A stretch of DNA of 64,000 nucleotides from Sphingomonas sp. PP-CE-1G-424 (GTDB taxonomy: Bacteria > Pseudomonadota > Alphaproteobacteria > Sphingomonadales > Sphingomonadaceae). The position numbers and the translations under genes were made by a program. Location of the stretch: NCBI RefSeq assembly GCF_004341085.1, contig NZ_SLXW01000003.1, positions 806,001-870,000 of the forward strand, in the 5' to 3' direction. Positions 58,902 to 64,000 of this stretch are shown piece by piece. Below the pieces are notes generated by a model. It saw nothing but the letters and a program-made list of their open reading frames with translations, made no database searches and had not been told where the DNA came from. How positions within the stretch are numbered: position 1 is the stretch's first letter; each line of letters starts with the position of its first letter.

Positions 58902-59665
58902 TCGCGTTCGCTTGCGAAGGCGAAAGCCTAGCCGCGACGCTGGACGAGGCAGACGGGTCTACAGGACTGCTCATCGTGTCCGGCGGCAATGAAATCCGCA
59001 GCGGCGCCCATCGCGGGATGGCGATGCTGGCGCATCGACTGGCCGCCGCTGGCATACCCGTGTTCCGTTACGACCGCCGCGGCGTGGGCGATTCGACGGG
59101 TGACAACAACGGCTTCCTCAGCGCCGAACCTGACCTGATCGCAGCCGCCGACGCGTTCCGCCGCGCGGCACCGGGGGTCAGCCGATTGGTCGGCTTCGGC
59201 AATTGCGACGCGGCCAGCACGCTCGCGCTGTTCGGACGATCGGCGGGGATCGACCGGATCATCGTCGCCAACCCCTGGGTCGTGCAACCGATCGACGACC
59301 TCCCCCCCGCCGCCGCGATACGGGCCCGCTATCACAGCGCGCTACGCGACCCCGCAGCCTGGCGACGCGCGCTAAAGGGACAGGTCAGCTTTACCAAGCT
59401 TCTCAGAGGCTTGAAAAGGGTTGTGACCGCTAAGACTAAAGAGCGTGCTTCACTAGCGACCAACGTCTTGACCGCACTTGACGGCTGGCACGACGACGCC
59501 GCCATCGTCCTTGCGACTGGCGACGCGACCGCGATCGCCTTTGCCGCACGCTATCGCGGTGGCGCGAAAGTGAAGCGGTTCGACACGGCGTCCCATAGCT
59601 TTGCCGGGGCGGAGAACGCCGCAGCGCTCCACGCCGCTATCGTCGACGGGATGGCGCAGGAGTAG
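58889..59665 (+). CDS. XrtA-associated hydrolase 1
   Basis: 258 residues (TIGR03100-like alpha/beta hydrolase). Seen: GLLIVSGGNEIRSGAHRGM, YDRRGVGDSTGDN, VGFGNCDAASTLALF (elbow with Cys in place of Ser), and SHSFAGAENAAAL with the terminal His. The Cys at the nucleophile position is notable. The GTG start at 58889 overlaps hydrolase 2. Confidence 0.87.
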   Translation: MRTLIAFACEGESLAATLDEADGSTGLLIVSGGNEIRSGAHRGMAMLAHRLAAAGIPVFRYDRRGVGDSTGDNNGFLSAEPDLIAAADAFRRAAPGVSRLVGFGNCDAASTLALFGRSAGIDRIIVANPWVVQPIDDLPPAAAIRARYHSALRDPAAWRRALKGQVSFTKLLRGLKRVVTAKTKERASLATNVLTALDGWHDDAAIVLATGDATAIAFAARYRGGAKVKRFDTASHSFAGAENAAALHAAIVDGMAQE

Positions 59666-59721
59666 CTGCTCCAGTCCTGATGAAAGCAGGACCAGAGCCA
59701 TAATCGCTATCGTTTGGAAAC

Positions 59722-59757
59722 CTGGATCCTGACTTTCGTCAGGATGACGATGACGAT
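59722..59757. repeat. Half REP unit with GATGAC tandem repeat
   Basis: One CCTGGATCCTGACTTTCGTC unit with AGGATGACG, followed by three further GATGAC-like hexamers. It is the same unit as in 1225-1310. It lies between convergent hydrolase 1 and trxB. Confidence 0.75.
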
Positions 59758-59774
59758 GACGAAGGCCGCGAGCG

Positions 59775-60743
59775 TTATTCCGCGGCTTCGGCCAGCTCTG
59801 CAAACTCGGCTGCCGCGAGGAACCGCTCGGCATCCAGCGCCGCCATGCAGCCCGTCCCCGCCGCCGTCACCGCCTGCCGGTAGACCTTGTCCGCCACGTC
59901 CCCGCAAGCGAACACGCCCTCGACGCTGGTCCGCGTCGAACCGGTCTCGACCGAGATATACCCGTCCGAATCGAGATCGATGTGGCCGCGGAACAGCTCG
60001 GTCGCCGGATGATGCCCGATCGCCACGAACCCGCCATCGACCGCGAGCCGCGAGCGCTCGCCCGTTACCGTGTCCTCGAGCTCCAGCGCGACCAGACCTG
60101 CATTGCCGCCGCCGTCGACGAACTCGCGGACCTCCTTGTTCCAGAGCACCGTCACGCCCTTGTGGGCGAACAGGCGCTCCTGGAGAATCTTCTCCGAGCG
60201 CAGCGAATCGCGACGGTGGATCAGCGTCACGTCGGACGAATGGTTGGTCAGGTACAGCGCCTCCTCGACCGCGGTGTTGCCGCCCCCGATCACCGCCACC
60301 TTCTTGCCGCGGTAGAAGAACCCGTCGCAGGTCGCGCAGGCGCTGACGCCCTTGCCCTTCATCGGTTCCTCGCTGTCGATCCCGAGCCACTTGGCCTGCG
60401 CACCGGTCGCGATTACCAGCGTGTCGCCCTCATACACGTCGCCGCTGTCCCCAATCAGGCGGAACGGGCGGCTGGTCAGGTCGACCTGCGTGACGGTGTC
60501 CCACATCATCCGGGTGCCGACATGCTCGGCCTGCGCGGTCATCTGCTCCATCAGCCACGGGCCCTGGATCACGTCCTTGAAGCCGGGATAGTTCTCGACA
60601 TCGGTGGTCGTGGTCAGCTGGCCGCCGGGCTGGATGCCTTGCACGACGATCGGCGCCATCCCGGCACGCGCGCCATAGATCGCGGCGGAGAGCCCGGCGG
60701 GGCCCGAGCCGAGGATAAGCATGCGGGTCGTGTGCGTCGTCAT
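59775..60743 (-). CDS. trxB: Thioredoxin reductase
   Basis: 322 residues; NADPH-dependent reduction of thioredoxin. FAD motif LILGSGPAGLSAAIYGARAG, active-site C136-A-T-C139 (GVSACATCDGFF), NADPH motif VIGGGNTAVEEALYL, and FACGDVADKVYRQAVTAAG. The ATG at 60743 has AAGGAA five bases upstream; a much longer open frame upstream is not coding. Divergent from the molybdoenzyme gene. Confidence 0.96.
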   Translation of the reverse strand: MTTHTTRMLILGSGPAGLSAAIYGARAGMAPIVVQGIQPGGQLTTTTDVENYPGFKDVIQGPWLMEQMTAQAEHVGTRMMWDTVTQVDLTSRPFRLIGDSGDVYEGDTLVIATGAQAKWLGIDSEEPMKGKGVSACATCDGFFYRGKKVAVIGGGNTAVEEALYLTNHSSDVTLIHRRDSLRSEKILQERLFAHKGVTVLWNKEVREFVDGGGNAGLVALELEDTVTGERSRLAVDGGFVAIGHHPATELFRGHIDLDSDGYISVETGSTRTSVEGVFACGDVADKVYRQAVTAAGTGCMAALDAERFLAAAEFAELAEAAE

Positions 60744-60869
60744 CGGAGTTCCTTGGAGATTCGAGACTGCATCTAGGCGATGCGCGCCCGGATTTGAACC
60801 GCCGGTAAATCTGTCGCGCCTGCATCGAAAGCTTTGCCGCTTCGTTGGACGACAAAAGCGGAGATGAGC

Positions 60870-63158
60870 ATGAGCGACGACCGGACCGTAGAGATCGAGG
60901 ATTACACCGCACCAGCAGGCGGCTGGGGGTCGATGAAGTCGCTCGTCGAGATTTCTGCGCGCGAAAAGGTCGGGCCTGAGATTGTTCGCGAACTGGCGCG
61001 CCAGAACAAGCCCGACGGCTTTCAGTGCGTGAGCTGCGCGTGGGGCAAGCCAGCGCATCCGCACGTTGCCGAGTTTTGCGAGAATGGTGCGAAGGCGACC
61101 GCGTGGGAACTGACCTCGTTCCGCGTGACACCGGCATTCTTCGAGCAGCATACGGTTAGCGAACTGATCGGCTGGAAAGATTACGATCTCGAACAAGCCG
61201 GGCGGCTCACGCATCCGCTGAAATATGATGCCGCGACCGACAAATACGCGGCGTGCAGTTGGGACGAGGCGTTTGCCGGTATCGGCGCCAAGCTGAAGAC
61301 CTATGATCCGACCAAGGTCATCTTCTACGCATCGGGCCGCGCCAGCCTCGAGACGTCGTACATGTATAGCCTGCTCGCGCGGATGTACGGCAGCCAGAAC
61401 CTGCCCGACAGCTCGAACATGTGTCATGAGACGACCTCGGTCGGGTTGAAGTCGGCCATCGGTTCCGCGGTCGGCACGATCCACCTGTCGGACTATGAGA
61501 AGTGCGACGCGATCTTCTACTTCGGGCAGAACCCCGGTGTGAATAGTCCGCGCTTCCTGCATCCGTTGCGTGATTGTGCGAAGCGCGGTGTCGAGATCGT
61601 CGTATTCAATCCGCTCAAGGAGCGCGGGCTGGAGAAATTCCAGGACCCGCAGAACCCGATCGAGATGGTCACCGGCAAGTCGACACCGATCGCCTCGCAA
61701 TACCACCAACTTAAGACCGGCGGCGACGTCGGCGCGATCATGGGGATGTGCAAATACCTGATCGAGGCCGACGACAACGCCAAGCGGATCAATGGCCTGC
61801 CCGTGCTCGATCACGCGTTTCTCGCCGAGCACACGACCGGGTTCGAGGCGTTCGCCGAGGTCGCGCGTGCAACCGAATGGGCAACGATCGAGCATGAGAG
61901 CGGCCTGCCCCGCACCGAGATTGAGGCGGCGGCGAAGGTCTATGCCAAGTCGAAGGCGGTTATCGCGGTGTACGGCATGGGGCTGACTCAGCACGTTGGC
62001 GGGATCGACAATGTCCACATGGTCGTCAACCTGATGCTGCTCCGCGGCAACATCGGCAAGCCTGGGGCGGGCATGGGCCCGGTCCGTGGCCACTCGAACG
62101 TGCAGGGCCAGCGCACCGTCGGCATCACCGAGAAGCCCGAACTCGCCCCGCTCGACAAGCTTGCCGAGCAATATGGCTTCGAGCCGCCGCGTGAGAAGGG
62201 CTGGGATACGGTCGAGGCGTGCGAAGCGGTGCTCGACGGCAGCGCGCAGGCGTTCGTCGGGCTTGGCGGCAACTTCGTGCGCGCGATCCCCGATCATGCG
62301 CGGATGGAGCCGAAATGGCGCGTGCTCGACCTGACGGTACATATCGCCACCAAGCTCAACCGCTCGCACCTTTTGCCGGGTGAGACGTCGTACCTGCTTC
62401 CCTGTCTGGGTCGGATCGAGACCGACATGCAGGGCACCGGGCCGCAGAGCGTGTCGATCGAGGATTCGTTCAGCCAGATCTACGGGTCGAAGGGCAAGGC
62501 GACGCCGGCGTCCGAGACGTTGCTGTCGGAGCCCGCGATCGTCGCGGGGATTGCCAAGGCGACCCTCGCACCCAATCCGAAGCTCGATTGGGACGCGTGG
62601 GTGCGCGATTATGCGCGCGTTCGCGATGCGATCGAGGTGACGTATCCGGACCTGTTCAAGAATTTCAACGACCAGATGTTCACGCCCGGTGGCTTCTGGA
62701 AGGGCGTGCCCGCGGCGCACCGCGAGTGGAAGACGAAGAGCGGCAAGGCGGAGATCAACGTTCCGCAGGCGCTGAACGTGACTGGGTTCGAGGAGGCGGA
62801 GGGCCGTTTCCGGCTAATGACGCTGCGGTCGAACGACCAGTTCAACACGACCGTCTACGGCTATCACGACCGTTTCCGCGGCGTGAAAGGCACGCGCGAC
62901 ATCGTCTTCATGAACCGCAGCGACATGATCCGGATGGGGATCACCGACGGCGACGACGTCGATCTGGTCGGTGACGCAGGCGACAATTCGGACCGACGCC
63001 TGAACAAGCTCCGCGTGGTCGAATATGCGATCCCCGAGGGCTGCCTCGGCGCCTATTACCCGGAGTGCAATCTGCTCATACCGGTTGCTCACCATGCCCG
63101 CGAAAGCCATGTTCCGGCAGCGAAATCGGTGCCGGTGCGGATCGAGAAGACACGCTGA
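60870..63158 (+). CDS. FdhF/YdeP-family molybdopterin oxidoreductase
   Basis: 762 residues. A molybdopterin-guanine-dinucleotide enzyme of the YdeP/FdhF branch. A C-x2-C pair (GFQCVSCAWGKP) near residue 50, Mo-binding Cys in SSNMCHETTSVG, and MGLTQHVGGIDNV are typical. A Cys, not selenocysteine, is at the Mo site. Its true substrate is unknown; formate is possible. The ATG at 60870 is six bases after GGAG. mobA and fdhD follow in the same unit. Confidence 0.9.
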   Translation: MSDDRTVEIEDYTAPAGGWGSMKSLVEISAREKVGPEIVRELARQNKPDGFQCVSCAWGKPAHPHVAEFCENGAKATAWELTSFRVTPAFFEQHTVSELIGWKDYDLEQAGRLTHPLKYDAATDKYAACSWDEAFAGIGAKLKTYDPTKVIFYASGRASLETSYMYSLLARMYGSQNLPDSSNMCHETTSVGLKSAIGSAVGTIHLSDYEKCDAIFYFGQNPGVNSPRFLHPLRDCAKRGVEIVVFNPLKERGLEKFQDPQNPIEMVTGKSTPIASQYHQLKTGGDVGAIMGMCKYLIEADDNAKRINGLPVLDHAFLAEHTTGFEAFAEVARATEWATIEHESGLPRTEIEAAAKVYAKSKAVIAVYGMGLTQHVGGIDNVHMVVNLMLLRGNIGKPGAGMGPVRGHSNVQGQRTVGITEKPELAPLDKLAEQYGFEPPREKGWDTVEACEAVLDGSAQAFVGLGGNFVRAIPDHARMEPKWRVLDLTVHIATKLNRSHLLPGETSYLLPCLGRIETDMQGTGPQSVSIEDSFSQIYGSKGKATPASETLLSEPAIVAGIAKATLAPNPKLDWDAWVRDYARVRDAIEVTYPDLFKNFNDQMFTPGGFWKGVPAAHREWKTKSGKAEINVPQALNVTGFEEAEGRFRLMTLRSNDQFNTTVYGYHDRFRGVKGTRDIVFMNRSDMIRMGITDGDDVDLVGDAGDNSDRRLNKLRVVEYAIPEGCLGAYYPECNLLIPVAHHARESHVPAAKSVPVRIEKTR

Positions 63159-63670
63159 CCGAGCAGCGTATTCTCGGCGTCGTACTGGCGGGCGGGAGGT
63201 CGTCGCGCTTCGGGTCCGACAAGGCGATGGCGGTGTTGGACGGACGCGTGCTGGCTGAGCATGCGCGGGCGTTGCTGTCGCCTCATGTCGAGACCGCGAT
63301 GGTTGCGGGGCGCGATGGGGCGATCCCGGACCTGCCAAGGGCGGATATCGGGCCATTGGGGGGCATCGCCGGCGCGCTCGGTTATGCGGCCTTGCACGGG
63401 TTCACGTCGGTGCTGACGATCGGGTGCGATATGCCGTGGTTGCCGGACGGGTTGCTTGTGGGGTTGTCCCGTCGCGCCTCCGCCTATTGCCCCGACGCTC
63501 CGGTGCTCGGGCATTGGGAGACGGGTTTGCTCGGCAATTTGCTGACGCATATCGAGACCGTGCCGCGGCGATCGGTGCGCGGTTGGGCGGAGGCGATCGG
63601 GGCTATCCCGATCCCGGCGGGTGCGCCTATCCCGAACGTCAACACGCCGCAGGACCTCGAGACCCTATGA
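63155..63670 (+). CDS. mobA: Molybdenum cofactor guanylyltransferase MobA
   Basis: 171 residues; adds GMP to molybdopterin. LGVVLAGGRSSRFGSDKAMA at the N terminus, PLGGIAGALGYAA, TIGCDMPWLP and NVNTPQDLE. No ATG, GTG or TTG is placed correctly. The CTG at 63155 overlaps the upstream stop (CTGA), with GAGAAG six bases before it, so it is the most likely start. An in-frame GTG at 63065 would overlap the molybdoenzyme by 94 bases. Confidence 0.88.
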   Translation: MTEQRILGVVLAGGRSSRFGSDKAMAVLDGRVLAEHARALLSPHVETAMVAGRDGAIPDLPRADIGPLGGIAGALGYAALHGFTSVLTIGCDMPWLPDGLLVGLSRRASAYCPDAPVLGHWETGLLGNLLTHIETVPRRSVRGWAEAIGAIPIPAGAPIPNVNTPQDLETL

Positions 63671-64000
63671 CCACGTCGCGCACGCAAGCGATCAAGATCC
63701 TTCGGCCTGATTCGATTACCGCGGGCGAGCGTGCCATCGCCGTCGAAGTCCCTGTCGCGATCGAGATCGACGGGCTTGGCTATGCGGTGATGATGATGAC
63801 GCCTGCCGACCTGGCCGAATTCACGACCGGCTTCCTGCTGACCGAGCGTCTAGCCGACAGTGCCGACGATGTCCGAGACATCGATATCTTCGAAGCGGAG
63901 GCGGGCTGGATCGTTCGCGTCGGGCTGTCCGATCGCTGCAAGGGCCGTATCCACGACCGCGTCCGCCACCGAACCAGTGATACGAGTTGCGGGCTGTGCG
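63667..64000 (+). CDS. fdhD: FdhD sulfurtransferase (partial)
   Basis: The 3' end is cut by the window; 111 codons are visible. FdhD passes sulfur from a cysteine desulfurase to the Mo cofactor of formate dehydrogenases. Visible: VEVPVAIEIDGLGYAVMMMTP, DLAEFTTGFLLTE, and the end of the visible part, TSDTSCGLC, which begins the conserved C-x2-C loop. Its ATG overlaps the mobA stop. It supports a role of this operon in building an FdhF-type enzyme. Confidence 0.93.
   Translation, partial: MTTSRTQAIKILRPDSITAGERAIAVEVPVAIEIDGLGYAVMMMTPADLAEFTTGFLLTERLADSADDVRDIDIFEAEAGWIVRVGLSDRCKGRIHDRVRHRTSDTSCGLC

Noticed and set aside
59737..59763. Tandem GATGAC hexamers as a CRISPR-like or satellite array
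   Set aside because: Only a few hexamers extend the end of a REP unit; there are no spacers and no associated genes.
60744..62720. Open frame extending thioredoxin reductase by 660 residues
   Set aside because: It is the antisense shadow of the molybdoenzyme gene; trxB has its own ribosome site and FAD-binding N terminus at 60743.

Overview
The window looks like chromosomal DNA of a sphingomonad (Sphingomonas or a close relative, Alphaproteobacteria). The inference rests on the high G+C content, a ChpT phosphotransferase, a PhoK-type alkaline phosphatase, a PspF/PspABC operon with extra pspB-like genes, a complete exosortase A (XrtA) exopolysaccharide locus, and several families of palindromic REP-like repeats. 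These repeats lie between genes and, in several places, inside reading frames. No tRNA, rRNA, CRISPR array, prophage or transposase was found. Two structural RNAs are present: RNase P RNA (rnpB) and SRP RNA (ffs).

Layout. 1-7.6 kb: a partial circularly permuted ATP-grasp gene, a DsbD/ScsB-type reductase, a PhoK-like phosphatase, a secreted beta-helix protein and a CPA2 antiporter. 7.7-11.7 kb: a phage-shock locus with divergent pspF, a sigma-54 promoter, a 47-residue membrane peptide, pspA, pspB, pspC, and four more small pspB-like membrane/coiled-coil genes. 11.7-18.8 kb: sufE, a thioredoxin-like ferredoxin, a DnaJ-domain protein, a SulP transporter coupled to a beta-carbonic anhydrase, a TonB-C-like periplasmic protein, rnpB and an AmpD-type amidase. 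19.0-25.0 kb: a cheA-cheW-cheY-cheB-cheR cluster with chpT just upstream. 25.2-29.8 kb: a JAMM protease, rluD, rpoH, an amine-oxidase-like flavoprotein and mtgA. 29.9-32.4 kb: ybaB, dnaX and ffs. 32.4-36.4 kb: two small secreted proteins, a ferredoxin, two tandem cysteine desulfurases and a hydrolase. 36.5-40.2 kb: a threonine-dehydratase-like enzyme, then polyamine genes (ornithine/lysine decarboxylase and a deoxyhypusine-synthase-like homospermidine synthase) behind a structured leader. 40.4-42.2 kb: a MAPEG protein, an esterase and a small unknown gene.

42.2-59.7 kb is the XrtA locus. Ten mostly overlapping genes run leftward: export lipoprotein, Wzz, tyrosine kinase, outer-membrane protein, ATPase, deacetylase, FemAB protein, glycosyltransferase, exosortase A, asparagine-synthase-like amidotransferase. 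A second leftward pair encodes an acyl-CoA ligase and a PLP decarboxylase. A divergent trio encodes an acyl carrier protein and two hydrolases. Together they would make and export a polysaccharide and anchor PEP-CTERM proteins, but no PEP-CTERM substrate is visible here. 59.8-64 kb: trxB, an FdhF/YdeP-type molybdoenzyme, mobA and the start of fdhD, a molybdoenzyme and maturation operon.

The most noteworthy features are the enlarged psp operon with its serial pspB-like genes and leading micro-protein, and the REP-like elements read in frame inside at least four protein genes.
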